A stretch of DNA of 64,000 nucleotides from Flavobacterium panacagri (GCF_030378165.1 NZ_CP119766.1:1364001-1428000); one strand, 5' to 3'; shown: positions 17,272 to 29,222, counted from the first letter of the stretch. Notes: generated by a model from the sequence alone, not told the origin. Made by a program: numbers and translations.

Positions 17272-17826
17272 ATGCAGAATCAATTTCTTATTCTATTTTT
17301 ATTTTTAGGATTAACGACAATCTTCGCTCAAGAAAAAACTCAAATCATTTCAAAAGATTCTATTAAATCAGAAGAGATTGATCCGCTTCGTCCAGCAAAA
17401 GCGGCATTTTATTCTGCTATTTTACCAGGTTTAGGTCAGGTTTATAATAAAAAATATTGGAAAATTCCATTAGTGTACGGAGCAATTGGTACAAGTACGT
17501 ATTTGTACATTGATAATCAAAAGAATTATAATTTGTATCGTGATGAATATAAAAGTAGACTGGAAGGACTTCCGAGTAAAAATCCAAGTTTGGCTGAATT
17601 AGACGAAAGCAGATTGATTAGAATTCAAAAAGGATTTCAAAGAAACAGAGATTTATCGGCTTTATTTATGGTTGGCTTTTATATCTTAAATATTATTGAT
17701 GCCAATATTGATGCCGCTTTATCCCAGTTTAATGTTGACGAAAATTTGGCATTTAAACCTGCTGTCATAAAAAATGAGATCACATCAAACAATAATTTTG
17801 GTGTTGCTTTAAATTATTCGTTTTAA
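17272..17826 (+). CDS. DUF5683 domain membrane-associated protein
   Basis: A 184-residue exported protein with a signal peptide (residues 1-18, ending IFAQ). The DUF5683 core covers about residues 45-160: RPAKAAFYSAILPGLGQVYN, then two hydrophobic stretches (about 67-83 and 127-145). Elsewhere in Bacteroidota this family is found near chromosome partitioning (parAB) and dapB genes. Here its flanks are unrelated, so context adds nothing. Function is unknown; an inner- or outer-membrane location is likely. Confidence 0.8.
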   Translation: MQNQFLILFLFLGLTTIFAQEKTQIISKDSIKSEEIDPLRPAKAAFYSAILPGLGQVYNKKYWKIPLVYGAIGTSTYLYIDNQKNYNLYRDEYKSRLEGLPSKNPSLAELDESRLIRIQKGFQRNRDLSALFMVGFYILNIIDANIDAALSQFNVDENLAFKPAVIKNEITSNNNFGVALNYSF

Positions 17827-17831
17827 AATAA

Positions 17832-17870
17832 CAAAAGGAACTCCGTTTTTAAAGACAGAGTTCCTTTTTT
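17832..17870. terminator. Terminator between DUF5683 gene and GH97 gene
   Basis: Stem AAAAGGAACTC (17833-17843) with GAGTTCCTTTT (17858-17868), a 14-base loop and a T-run on the right. The A-run on the left allows it to serve the minus-strand alpha-glucan operon as well. Confidence 0.75.
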
Positions 17871-17886
17871 ATTAGTTGTTAAAATT

Positions 17887-20085
<2,199 letters not shown>

Positions 20086-20111
20086 TTAGGCTTTAAAGTT
20101 GCTTTAGAATA

Positions 20112-21494
20112 TTAATTTTTCAATACTAAATATTGAAAAGGCTGAAGTGTTACATCTGAACCAATAGTAACAGAAGCTCCTGTAAAAGCATCTTTCCAGT
20201 TTCCTTTTAAAGTATTAGGAATAAGATGTTTTACTGTTGAATTTGTTAAGTTGGATAGCACAAATACTTTTTCAACATCTTTCATCATGGTGAAAGCACT
20301 AACAGCATCGCTGCTGTAACCGGTATATTCTCCAGATTTAATGGCTGCGCTTGTGTTTCTAAAAGCGATAATTTTTTTGTATTCTGCCAGCATTTCGTTG
20401 TCAGCAGTCGACCAGTCGATTGGTGTTTTGGCAAAATAGTTTAATCTTTTATCGTATCCAATTTCTTGTCCGTTATAAATCATTGGAATTGATTTTAAAT
20501 ATGCTGCTACAACAAAGGTTGCAATAGAGCCTTTTTTACCTCCGAAAAGTTCTAATGGTGTTCCATCAGAAAGGTTTACGTCGTGGTTGCTTGTGTATCG
20601 AACGACTCTGTTTGCAGGATCGTAAACATTAGCATATTCTGTAGCATTGGAATTCTGAATCGTTGTTGCCGATTTATTTTCTTTGAATAATTGTTCGATA
20701 GTATAAAAGAAATTAAAACCAAAAGTATAATCAAAACCAGAAGCAAAGTGATTGTATTTTGAACCTTCAGCCAGCATTAAAATAGTCTGGTTCTTTTTAA
20801 TTTTTCGAAGTTTTGTTATCGCATCTGCCCAGAAATTGTTTGGGACAAAATCGGCATAATCGCATCTAAAACCGTCAATATTGGCATTGTAAACCCAGTA
20901 AGACATGGCATCGATCATGGCATCTTTCATTTCGTTATTGTTGAAATTTAGCTGTGCCACATCATTGTAATTGGTTCCCGGCGGAATAATTATATTCCCG
21001 CTTGCATCTTGCTGATACCAATCTTTATGTTGTGTAATCCAAGCATTGTCCCATGCGGTATGATTCGCAACCCAGTCTAAAACTACCGCCATATTTTTCT
21101 TGTGTGCTTCTTCAACTAATGTTTGAAGATCTTGTAAAGTTCCAAAATCTGGATTTACGGCTTTATAATCTTTTACCGCGTATGGAGAACCTAATTCGCC
21201 AGTTGCTCTTTCTTTTCCAACAGGATAAATAGGCATTAAATAAATTACATTGGCACCCAATTCTTGAATCTGGGTTAATCTGTCCTGAACGCCTTTTAAG
21301 TTTCCAGCCTGACTAAAAGCACGAATATTTACCTGATAAATTATGGCATCTTCTTTCTTTGGCATTTTGTCAAAAGGAGTTCCATATTGTGTGTAAGGAG
21401 ATTTCGGAGCTTTGTTTTCGTCATCAGAAGAACTGCACGAAACGAAAGCCAGCGCAAGTAAGAACCCGTAAACGATTTTTATATTAAATTTCAT
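20112..21494 (-). CDS. GH13 alpha-amylase family lipoprotein
   Basis: A 460-residue lipoprotein (lipobox FVSC, Cys20) with all GH13 catalytic motifs: DWVANH (140-145), nucleophile D212 in GFRCDYAD, acid/base E243 in LAEG, and D305 in TSNHD. The length allows the catalytic barrel and a C-terminal beta domain but no SusG-type CBM58 insertion. By analogy with SusA/SusG it would cut starch or maltodextrin at the cell surface or in the periplasm, feeding SusB. It sits 90 bp after the SusE/F-like gene and 47 bp before the GH97 gene, on the same strand. Confidence 0.93.
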   Translation of the reverse strand: MKFNIKIVYGFLLALAFVSCSSSDDENKAPKSPYTQYGTPFDKMPKKEDAIIYQVNIRAFSQAGNLKGVQDRLTQIQELGANVIYLMPIYPVGKERATGELGSPYAVKDYKAVNPDFGTLQDLQTLVEEAHKKNMAVVLDWVANHTAWDNAWITQHKDWYQQDASGNIIIPPGTNYNDVAQLNFNNNEMKDAMIDAMSYWVYNANIDGFRCDYADFVPNNFWADAITKLRKIKKNQTILMLAEGSKYNHFASGFDYTFGFNFFYTIEQLFKENKSATTIQNSNATEYANVYDPANRVVRYTSNHDVNLSDGTPLELFGGKKGSIATFVVAAYLKSIPMIYNGQEIGYDKRLNYFAKTPIDWSTADNEMLAEYKKIIAFRNTSAAIKSGEYTGYSSDAVSAFTMMKDVEKVFVLSNLTNSTVKHLIPNTLKGNWKDAFTGASVTIGSDVTLQPFQYLVLKN

Positions 21495-21584
21495 AATATC
21501 TATATTTTAAATGGTTGAGAAGTAACCTGCCTTTCGAAGTAAAAAGACAGGTAAACTCAAACCAAACTTAACTTAATTTTTCAG

Positions 21585-22667
21585 CTATTTTTTTGTGATT
21601 GTATAGGTTAGTGTTGGAGGATATCCAAGACTTGCAGGATCGATATCGTTAATTTTCATTGTAATTTCATAAGTACCGCCTTCACCAATATAATGAGCTC
21701 CTTGATCATCTAGATAAGCAATTCCATCTGTAGTATTTTTAGATCCGTAATTGATTTTCCATTCGTTATTCAATCGAAACTTCACATTTCCAGGAACTAA
21801 AACTGCTGTAACTTTCCATGTTTTGGTTTGGTAATCGTAATTCATTGGCGTGCTGTTATCCCAGCTGCCAGAAGTAGCATCACCAACAATTCCCCAAGAG
21901 TAAGGTGTTGCAGACCATTTTAAAGTATTTAAATTCACTTTAACTTGATAAGAACCTTCACCAGGCAATGCAAAATCTTTAGTACTCATATTGACCATAT
22001 CTGAGTTTGCTGCTCCGGCTCCGTAAAATTGTGCCCAGTTTCTTTCTGTATTTAATTTAAATACTGGTCCATAACCCGGCAATACCGTAACGTAACCTTG
22101 ATAAACTCCTTTTGCAATAGCAGGTAAAGAATTGGCGATGTCTACATTCCATTCTCCTTGGTATGCTCCTGGCATATAAATTTCGCCAAAAACAACGCTT
22201 TTTTCATACGGCGTTACAGTCAAAGTAATAGGATTGGAAAAGACTTTACGATCCATAGCCGCTTCTACACGAACAACTAATTTACCTTCAACATCTATTG
22301 GAAGTCCTAAATCGACTGCAATTTTATTTAATTCCTGACCAATTAGAGTTTTGCTTAAAACAGCTGTACCAACTTCAATTCGTTTCGCTTTCAACCAAGC
22401 GTTGGCGCCACTGGTATCTCCAACTAAGTCAAACTGTAAAGCATAAGTCACGGGAGCATCAATTGGAAAAGTAACTTCGGGCCATGAAACGAGTAAAACT
22501 TGATCATCAGCAGTGTCTTCTGTTAAAACAATTTTTGTAGATGAAACAGTTATTTCCGATGGAAAACTAACAGATTTCAATGTTGTTAATTCGGCGTCGT
22601 TTTCGCAGGAAGAACCCAAAAAGAGCAAACTGCCAAGTATGAATAATTTATTAATATATTTTTTCAT
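21585..22667 (-). CDS. SusE/SusF-like outer-membrane starch-binding lipoprotein
   Basis: A 360-residue lipoprotein (lipobox GSSC, Cys21). An N-terminal SusE-type immunoglobulin-like domain (about 30-155) is followed by two tandem starch-binding beta domains. The first is around 160-255 (GEIYMPGAYQGEW), the second around 255-360 (WGIVGDATSGSWD). Trp and Tyr rich strands in these modules are the usual glucan-stacking platform. SusE/F proteins hold starch at the surface for the SusCD transporter. It lies 13 bp after susD, so it is clearly in the same operon. Confidence 0.88.
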   Translation of the reverse strand: MKKYINKLFILGSLLFLGSSCENDAELTTLKSVSFPSEITVSSTKIVLTEDTADDQVLLVSWPEVTFPIDAPVTYALQFDLVGDTSGANAWLKAKRIEVGTAVLSKTLIGQELNKIAVDLGLPIDVEGKLVVRVEAAMDRKVFSNPITLTVTPYEKSVVFGEIYMPGAYQGEWNVDIANSLPAIAKGVYQGYVTVLPGYGPVFKLNTERNWAQFYGAGAANSDMVNMSTKDFALPGEGSYQVKVNLNTLKWSATPYSWGIVGDATSGSWDNSTPMNYDYQTKTWKVTAVLVPGNVKFRLNNEWKINYGSKNTTDGIAYLDDQGAHYIGEGGTYEITMKINDIDPASLGYPPTLTYTITKK

Positions 22668-22680
22668 GATCGTTTTGTTT

Positions 22681-24189
22681 TTAGTAACCAGGGTTTTGTT
22701 TTAATCCGCGATTAGCATCTAAAGCTGAAGTAGGAATTGGGAACAGCTTTCTGAAAGCAGGAGATGCAGGTCTAAATTCATTTGCTAATAAAAATTTGTC
22801 AAAGCGAATCATATCTTGTCTTCTGTGCCCTTCCCAGTTTAGTTCAAATCCTCTTTCATTATAGATATCCTCAAGAGTAGGGTTGTGGTCTAATGCATTT
22901 AATCCTGCACGTACTCTAATTTGATCAATAAAAGGTTTTGCAGCTGCTGCATTTCCTAATCGAGCATTACATTCGGCCATCATTAAAATAACATCGGCAT
23001 ATCTAAAAATCGGAAAATCATTAGAAGCACCTCCTCCTGTTCTTGGTGCAACAGGGTAAAATTTCACATTACGAACACCCGCTTGCGGATCTGCTCCCGG
23101 ATTGTCTAATGAAGCAACATCTAATGTATAATTGAAACCGCCTGGTTGTTCTCCAAACAAAAACTGTTTTCTACGAATATCATTTGCATCATATTTTAGG
23201 AAAAAATCTTTAGGAACAATTGTACCATTCCAACCGCTGAAACCAAATAAAGATTGAGCATGAGCACCGTACAAACTGCGAACAGCATAAACGTTACGAG
23301 AAACAATATCTAAAGTTGCATAGATTGGAAGAATAGTTTCGTCCTCAGGAAGTACGTCTCCAAACAATTCATAATATTTGCTTCCCAAAGGATTTGAAGC
23401 ATCTGCAGCCCCTGAATGAAGTGTAAATCCTCCGTCAGCGACTTTATTACAAGCTGCTAAAGCTTCATTCCATTTTGGAGTTCCTGTATACACTTCTGCA
23501 TTTAGATAGACTTTTGCCAGCAAAGTATATCCTGCCCATTTATTGAATCTACCATAGTAATTTCCTCCTCTTGTACCAGACAATAATTCAACGTTTTCCG
23601 TTAATTCTTTTACTATAAAATCATAAACTTCCTTACGGCTTGACTGTGGAATTTTATCAACAGTAATATTATTATCAGTAAAGAAAGGAACATCTCCATA
23701 ATCATCAATTAATAAATAATAAAAGAAAGCTCTCAATGTTTTAGCTTCAGCAATTTTTGAAGCCTCAGCATTTGATTTTTCTAATAAATTAACAGCTAGA
23801 TTAGCACTGAAAATTGATTTGTAAAGCCAGTTCCAAGTATTGTTGATAATGAAGTCTGTAGGCAGCCATTCGTGTTTATGCAGACGAGCAAAATCCATCT
23901 GCCAGTCACCAGTATTTCTGTGCGGAATAACCTGCTCATCAGAAGACATACAGTTCATGTCGTACCATCCGTTATCTGCGCCAGCATAACCAACACCAGA
24001 AGCATTATCTCTCATAAATTCTCCAGGAACTTGAGCATATACACTTGCCAGTGCAATATCAGCTCCTTCTGGAGTTCCGTAAAAATCTTCTGCAGGATAT
24101 TTATCATACACATTTTCGTCTATATCTGTACAGCTAAAAAGTGTCAGGAAACATAAGCTTCCTGTTATCAATATATTTTTAAGTTTCAT
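22681..24189 (-). CDS. susD: SusD/RagB family glycan-binding lipoprotein
   Basis: A 502-residue lipoprotein (lipobox LFSC, Cys20). The SusD fold is shown by N-terminal TPR-like helices, the FADVILMMAE-type segment (here FRYADVILMMAECN, about 403), and the C-terminal ERGFELNWEGHRRQDMIRF motif. It forms the lid over the SusC barrel and captures the oligosaccharide for uptake. It follows susC by 8 bp and precedes the SusE/F-like gene by 13 bp. Confidence 0.95.
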   Translation of the reverse strand: MKLKNILITGSLCFLTLFSCTDIDENVYDKYPAEDFYGTPEGADIALASVYAQVPGEFMRDNASGVGYAGADNGWYDMNCMSSDEQVIPHRNTGDWQMDFARLHKHEWLPTDFIINNTWNWLYKSIFSANLAVNLLEKSNAEASKIAEAKTLRAFFYYLLIDDYGDVPFFTDNNITVDKIPQSSRKEVYDFIVKELTENVELLSGTRGGNYYGRFNKWAGYTLLAKVYLNAEVYTGTPKWNEALAACNKVADGGFTLHSGAADASNPLGSKYYELFGDVLPEDETILPIYATLDIVSRNVYAVRSLYGAHAQSLFGFSGWNGTIVPKDFFLKYDANDIRRKQFLFGEQPGGFNYTLDVASLDNPGADPQAGVRNVKFYPVAPRTGGGASNDFPIFRYADVILMMAECNARLGNAAAAKPFIDQIRVRAGLNALDHNPTLEDIYNERGFELNWEGHRRQDMIRFDKFLLANEFRPASPAFRKLFPIPTSALDANRGLKQNPGY

Positions 24190-24197
24190 GTTTTTTA

Positions 24198-27100
24198 CTA
24201 TTTAAATTTTACAGTCAAACCAAACGCCACGCTTCTTGTACGAGGATAAATTCCTCTGTCACCTCCAAAGTTATCTTCAGGTCTGCCACTTCCGCTTACG
24301 TTCAATTCTGGATCAATACCTGAATAATCCGTGATTAGGAATAAGTTGTTTCCTGTAAGTGAAAGTCTAATAGTATCAATGTATTTATCTGTAAAACGGA
24401 AAGTATATCCCGCTGTAAGATTTTCTAAACGAATGAAAGAACCGTCTTCTAACCATAAATCGGAACCATAAGGAGAAGTATAAATTCCTTGCTCTACTGC
24501 ACTTGCCAAAACATTCGATTTACCTATGTTTTCCAATCGGCTTAAGTTTGAGCGTAATCCGTTGTAGATTTTATTTCCTCCTGAACCTCTTAATAGTAAA
24601 GAAGCATCAAAGTTTTTATATCTGTATGATGGATTAAAAGCAAAAGTATAAGTTGGTAAAGCAGAACCAGCATAGTAACGATCTGGACTTTTTACACCTT
24701 GATCAATTACACCATTCCCGTCACGATCCAAAACAGTTTCAACATTATTTTCATTTTTTCCGGTATGTTCCAAAATGTAAAAAGCGCCAATTGGTTTTCC
24801 TTTAACTAAATAAGAGTTTGCAGCTCCCCAAGGAACATAATCAGTATTTAAAGGAACGCCGTTAATACTGCCATTTAAATTAAGAACTTCATTTTTCATA
24901 AAGGATACATTTCCTCCAAGAGTAAGTGTGCTGTTGTCTGATTTAATTACATCATAAGCAAGTGATACCTCAATACCTTTATTCGAAATACTTCCAACAT
25001 TTGCTTTAATAGTAGGATATGGATATGGAGGTTGGGGTACTGTGTAATCAAACAAAAGGTTTTCTGTTTTAGAAGTGTACACATCAACAGTTCCTCTTAA
25101 TCTATTGTTTAATAAAGCGAAATCAATACCTAAATTGGTTTGTTTTTTAGTTTCCCATTTTAGATCGGCATTTGCATTTTGTGTAATTACATAGTTTGTA
25201 ATTGGATTTCCTCCAAAATAAGTAGTACCGCTGCTGCCAACTAAAGACAATGAGTTTTGAGGGTAAAGCCCTTGCTGATTACCTGTTTCTCCATAACCGG
25301 CGCGAAGTTTTAACTCATCAAACAAGTTTTGGTTTTGCATGAAAGGCTCTTTGTGGATTTGCCATGCCACAGATGCAGATGGGAAATTCCCCCATTTATT
25401 ATTTACTCCAAATACCGAAGAACCATCACGACGAATACTCGCTGTAACTAAATAACGGTCTAGCAAAGAATAATTTAATCTTCCTAAAAACGAAACTAAA
25501 GTTCTGTCATTTTTATAAGATTCAATATCTCCGGGACGAATCTTGGTTAAATCACCTAATTGAAGTGCATTGTAAGTAGCATCATCATTAATAAAACCTC
25601 TTACCTGTGCAAAATTTCCTTGGTACATTTGATTTTGCCATTCGTATAAACCTAACACGTTTATATTGTGTATGCCAAAAGTTCTTTTATAATTAAGGCT
25701 AAAGTTGGTTAATTTCTCATTTTGTCTTCTGTTTCGAACATTTCCGTAACCATTTTGATCAATTGCATAAGCACTTGTTGAAACTACAGGAAGATAATAC
25801 CCTTCCGTTGTATTTGTTTTTCTCCAGCTTCCAAACCAGTTTGCAGTTAAACCTTTAGCTAAATCTAAATCAGCTTTCAAGCTTCCGAATATGTTATCAT
25901 TTTCTGCATTATTGGAAACACTTTGTGCAGCAGCATACGGATTTAAATATTGGAACACATTCGAATCTGTAAAATAAGTGCCGTCAGTATTGAAAACAGG
26001 ATCTGTCGGTCTAACTAAATAAGCATTTGTAATCAGATTTGATGTATAAGCTGCTGTTCCAATACTTTGAATAATACTGGTTGTATTGTTAATACCAGTA
26101 TTTAAATTGAAAGTCAATTTTAATTTATCATTCAAAGCCAATTGAGTAGCCTGAATACGTCCGATGTATTTTTGATTACTAGAATTAATTACAACTCCGT
26201 CTTGCAAAATAGCAGTTAAAGAAGCTCTATAATTAAATTTATCAGTTCCTCCGCCAAAAGACAAAGTGTGTGTTTGTGTAAGTCCAGTTTGAGTCAAAAG
26301 ACCGTACCAATCTGTATTAGAACCGTGATTTGCAGATGCTGGAACGCCCACGCTTTTAGCTGCTGCCCACCATTCGTCAGCATTCAACATATCTAATTTT
26401 TTCGGAATAAAATCCAAGGAAGTAGAACCTGTATATTCCATTGTAGTTCTTCCTGCTTTATTCTTTTTAGTTGTCACAATGATTACACCAGGCGCGCCTC
26501 GAGAACCATAAATTGCAGTCGCAGAAGCATCTTTTAGAATATCATAACTTTCAATTTCGCTTGGCGGAACCTGATTCAGTAAGTCCATATTTCCCTGAAT
26601 TCCATCTACCACTACCAAAGGATCACTTCCGCCAATCAAAGATGAAATTCCACGAATACGAACGCTTGGCCCTTGACCAGGCTCGCTCCCCAATTGAGTA
26701 ATATTAACACCTGCCGCTTTTCCAGCAATTAACTGCAACGGATTAACTATTGCACCTTGATTCATATCTTTAGCTGCAATAGAAGAAACAGCTCCAGTAA
26801 CATCTCTTTTTGTTGCTGTACCGTAACCTACAACCACAATTTCCTGTAAATCGGTTGCATCTGGCAGAAGCTGAATATTAATTACGCTTTGATTAGCCAC
26901 TACTTTTTTCTCTTTATATCCAACAAAAGAGACAACGATTACAGATTGACTGCTTTCGACAGTAAGTTTATATTTTCCATCAAAATCGGTTACGATTCCG
27001 TTTTTAGTTCCTTCTTCAATAACCGATGCTCCAGGAAGAGGCAGGCCATTTTCATCTGTAATTATTCCAGAAACAGTCTGCTTTTGAAATTCAATTCTTT

Positions 27101-27470
27101 CTGTTTTGAGTTCGGGTTTTTTAAGGATAATCTGTGTATCGCGAATTTTAAATTCGGTTGGAGTTCCTTTAAAAAGTTTATCTAAAACCACATATATAGA
27201 CTGATCCTTTACAGAAATTGAAACGGTGCGATCCAAGTCGATATCATTCAATTTGTAAATAAATCTGAAGTCGGTTTTTTGTTCAATGGTCTCAATAACC
27301 TTCTCGATTGTTGAATTGTTTAATTCAAGGGTAACTTTTGTTTTTTGGGCATAAGTACTTGCTTTGATATTAAACATGGCGACCAAAATAAGTAGAGTAG
27401 TTAGTTTCAATTTTAGGTCATTTTGGAACAATGAGTATAGGAACCCATTATTCTTAGATTTTTTTTTCAT
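24198..27470 (-). CDS. susC: SusC/RagA TonB-dependent transporter with STN signalling domain
   Basis: A 1090-residue outer-membrane beta-barrel importer. After the signal peptide (about 1-41) comes an STN domain (about 45-118), a carboxypeptidase-D-like beta-sandwich (about 130-215, VSGIITDENGLPLPGASV), the plug (about 220-335, with the SusC signature VVVDGIQG and KDASATAIYGSRG), and the barrel. The STN domain is the module that contacts a periplasmic FecR-type anti-sigma factor. Its presence, with FecR and an ECF sigma gene just upstream, indicates a transducer that senses as well as transports its glycan. With SusD it would import maltodextrins. No clean TAnnTTTG promoter is seen in the 131-bp leader. 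Confidence 0.95.
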   Translation of the reverse strand: MKKKSKNNGFLYSLFQNDLKLKLTTLLILVAMFNIKASTYAQKTKVTLELNNSTIEKVIETIEQKTDFRFIYKLNDIDLDRTVSISVKDQSIYVVLDKLFKGTPTEFKIRDTQIILKKPELKTERIEFQKQTVSGIITDENGLPLPGASVIEEGTKNGIVTDFDGKYKLTVESSQSVIVVSFVGYKEKKVVANQSVINIQLLPDATDLQEIVVVGYGTATKRDVTGAVSSIAAKDMNQGAIVNPLQLIAGKAAGVNITQLGSEPGQGPSVRIRGISSLIGGSDPLVVVDGIQGNMDLLNQVPPSEIESYDILKDASATAIYGSRGAPGVIIVTTKKNKAGRTTMEYTGSTSLDFIPKKLDMLNADEWWAAAKSVGVPASANHGSNTDWYGLLTQTGLTQTHTLSFGGGTDKFNYRASLTAILQDGVVINSSNQKYIGRIQATQLALNDKLKLTFNLNTGINNTTSIIQSIGTAAYTSNLITNAYLVRPTDPVFNTDGTYFTDSNVFQYLNPYAAAQSVSNNAENDNIFGSLKADLDLAKGLTANWFGSWRKTNTTEGYYLPVVSTSAYAIDQNGYGNVRNRRQNEKLTNFSLNYKRTFGIHNINVLGLYEWQNQMYQGNFAQVRGFINDDATYNALQLGDLTKIRPGDIESYKNDRTLVSFLGRLNYSLLDRYLVTASIRRDGSSVFGVNNKWGNFPSASVAWQIHKEPFMQNQNLFDELKLRAGYGETGNQQGLYPQNSLSLVGSSGTTYFGGNPITNYVITQNANADLKWETKKQTNLGIDFALLNNRLRGTVDVYTSKTENLLFDYTVPQPPYPYPTIKANVGSISNKGIEVSLAYDVIKSDNSTLTLGGNVSFMKNEVLNLNGSINGVPLNTDYVPWGAANSYLVKGKPIGAFYILEHTGKNENNVETVLDRDGNGVIDQGVKSPDRYYAGSALPTYTFAFNPSYRYKNFDASLLLRGSGGNKIYNGLRSNLSRLENIGKSNVLASAVEQGIYTSPYGSDLWLEDGSFIRLENLTAGYTFRFTDKYIDTIRLSLTGNNLFLITDYSGIDPELNVSGSGRPEDNFGGDRGIYPRTRSVAFGLTVKFK

Positions 27471-27557
27471 AATTTTGTTAATTGATTGTAGTTAATTCGT
27501 TATATTCAATCACTTAGTTAATCGGAAATTGTTCGCAGCTCTTTCCGATTTTTTTAT
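27308..27557 (+). ncRNA. Candidate antisense RNA over the susC start and leader
   Basis: On the strand opposite susC there is a plausible promoter (TTG at 27308-27310, 21-base gap, TAACTTTT at 27332-27339). About 200 bases later there is a terminator-like hairpin: AATCGGAAA at 27520-27528 with TTTCCGATT at 27542-27550, followed by T5. A transcript between them would cover the susC start codon and leader. Cis-antisense RNAs in this position (DonS-type) are known in Bacteroides fragilis glycan loci controlled by FecI/FecR. Purely a prediction here. Confidence 0.3.
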
Positions 27558-27601
27558 TCCCGCAATGTTATTTCATCATATTTTTTTGTTGGTTTTAGAG
27601 G

Positions 27602-28780
27602 TTAGTTAATTAGTATTTGATTGTCTTTTATGATGTAATTAATGCCATGAATGTCATTAAAATAACTCATTACATTTTCTATAGATTCTTCTTTAAAACT
27701 GGCATTAAATTTCTCGTTGGCCAGTTTTTCATTTTTATTGATAATCGTCACATTATAACGTCTTTCCAGTTTGGTGATAATGTTTTTGAAAGTCATGTTT
27801 CTAAATGTCAGTCCGCCATCAATCCATGAAGTGTAGATTTCTGTAATAACTGGTTTTGTAAAGATTGAAGCATTTTCTTTATTGAAACTTCCTTTATAAC
27901 CAGGCTTTAAAATCGTGTTTTTAGCAGCATCAAACTCTTCGTTGGAACGATACATTCCAACAGAACCTTCGACCAAAACAACATCGGTAAGGTTGTCTTC
28001 GGGATAATTAGAAACATTAAAATGAGTTCCTAAAACGCGGACATTCAGTTCGTCAGCATTCACTATAAAAGGATGTTTTTTGTCTTTGGCTACATCAAAA
28101 AAAGCTTCTCCGTTCAAATAAACCTGACGATTCTCTCCAGCGATAAACTTAACAGGATATCTCAAAGTGGTTCCAGAATTTAAATGAACCATAGTTCCAT
28201 CAGACAATTCTAAACGGAATTTTTTACCGTACGGAATTTTAAGTGTGTTATAAACTAATTTATCAGAATCTGTTTCTTTTTCATAAACCAATTTATCGCC
28301 GTTTTGATTTCCAATAACATTTCCATTTTTATCCTGAACCTGAACTTTACCATTTTCAGAAATAATCTGAACCGTTCCGTCTTCCATTTGTAAAACAATA
28401 TCAGTGCTTTTAAAATCGAAAGGAACTTCAGCCGTTTTATTCAAGAAAATTTGTTTATAAGCAAAACCAATTCCAAGAAGCACTAAAAGCGATGCAGCAA
28501 TTGAAATATACTTTCTGCGATTCGATTTTTTAGGTTGCAGTTCGATTACAGTTTCTTGTTCTTTAGCAGCTGCTAGAATGTTATCAAAAATAGAATCCGC
28601 TTTTTGAGCTTCCATTTTTGGCATTTCGTTTAAAAGTTTTTGCACTTCTTCTACAGTCGGAAAATCGTCTGTCAATTTGTTATCACGGCAATAAGCAATT
28701 ACCTGCTCAGTTTCTTTGGCAGTACATTGATTGAGAATAAACTTTTCTAAAAGCGTTTTTATTTCAGAATTTGAATTCAT
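27602..28780 (-). CDS. FecR family anti-sigma factor
   Basis: A 392-residue inner-membrane protein. It has a cytoplasmic N-terminal anti-sigma region (1-88), one membrane segment (about 91-108), a periplasmic FecR domain (about 185-280, LSDGTMVHLNSGTTLRYP), and a C-terminal DUF4974 domain (about 320-392, SWIDGGLTFRNMTF), which contacts the STN domain of the cognate transporter. I start it at the ATG at 28780 (MNSNSEIK), the usual FecR beginning. An in-frame TTG 22 codons upstream adds residues unlike the family. It should restrain the sigma factor encoded at 29246-29809 until SusC is occupied. Separated from the sigma gene by a terminator and two repeat elements. Confidence 0.93.
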   Translation of the reverse strand: MNSNSEIKTLLEKFILNQCTAKETEQVIAYCRDNKLTDDFPTVEEVQKLLNEMPKMEAQKADSIFDNILAAAKEQETVIELQPKKSNRRKYISIAASLLVLLGIGFAYKQIFLNKTAEVPFDFKSTDIVLQMEDGTVQIISENGKVQVQDKNGNVIGNQNGDKLVYEKETDSDKLVYNTLKIPYGKKFRLELSDGTMVHLNSGTTLRYPVKFIAGENRQVYLNGEAFFDVAKDKKHPFIVNADELNVRVLGTHFNVSNYPEDNLTDVVLVEGSVGMYRSNEEFDAAKNTILKPGYKGSFNKENASIFTKPVITEIYTSWIDGGLTFRNMTFKNIITKLERRYNVTIINKNEKLANEKFNASFKEESIENVMSYFNDIHGINYIIKDNQILIN

Positions 28781-28974
28781 TAAAGAATGTTTTTTTAGGT
28801 TCTGTGTTTCTATAATACAGTTGAGTGAAAGGGGAGTACTACTCAAACGTTATAAATTTTTAAATTTTAACATTTTAAATATTTTATAGTTTTGATTGTC
28901 AGTATTTTGTATTGTATTTTTTTATGATGAAAACCATTTTTTGCATTTAGGATTTCAATCTTTGGAAACCTTTA

Positions 28975-29101
28975 AATTGCCTCCAGCTTTAGCTGGAGGT
29001 TGGAAGAATACACTGCAAAAGGCTTTAGCCAAACTAACTATTTTGGCTAAAGCCTAACTGATTACTTATTTTAAGACCTCCAGCTAAAGCTGGAGGCAAT
29101 T
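28975..29101. repeat. MITE-like palindromic element, copy 2 (intact ends)
   Basis: The outer inverted repeat starts AATTGCCTCCAGC and ends GCTGGAGGCAATT. Each end is itself a hairpin (28980-28999 and 29077-29096). The core is GGCTTTAGCCAAA (29021-29033) facing TTTTGGCTAAAGCC (29041-29054). The whole element is 127 bp. Same design as 10865-10984, with both ends preserved. Confidence 0.82.
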
Positions 29102-29110
29102 AATCTTCAT

Positions 29111-29178
29111 TTTTAGCCACAGATTAAAGAATTTCCACAGATTGAAATCCATTTAATCTTTTAATCTGTGGCTAAAAA
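29111..29178. repeat. CCACAGATTAAA inverted repeat
   Basis: TTTTAGCCACAGATTAAA (29111-29128) pairs with TTTAATCTGTGGCTAAAA near 29160-29177, giving a stem of about 18 bp. This vocabulary is frequent in flavobacterial spacers as far as I recall. One copy here. Confidence 0.65.
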
Positions 29179-29192
29179 ATCAAAATTATAAT

Positions 29193-29222
29193 CAAAAAAA
29201 AATCACTCCGAAGAGTGATTTT
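29193..29222 (-). terminator. Intrinsic terminator of the ECF sigma factor gene
   Basis: Stem AATCACTC/GAGTGATT (29201-29208 and 29213-29220) with a four-base loop. A-run on the left gives the U-tract for minus-strand transcripts. It separates the sigma gene from fecR. Confidence 0.8.

Noticed and set aside
28781..28846. Extended FecR start at an upstream TTG
   Set aside because: The added 22 residues do not resemble FecR N-termini, and an ATG begins at the expected position.
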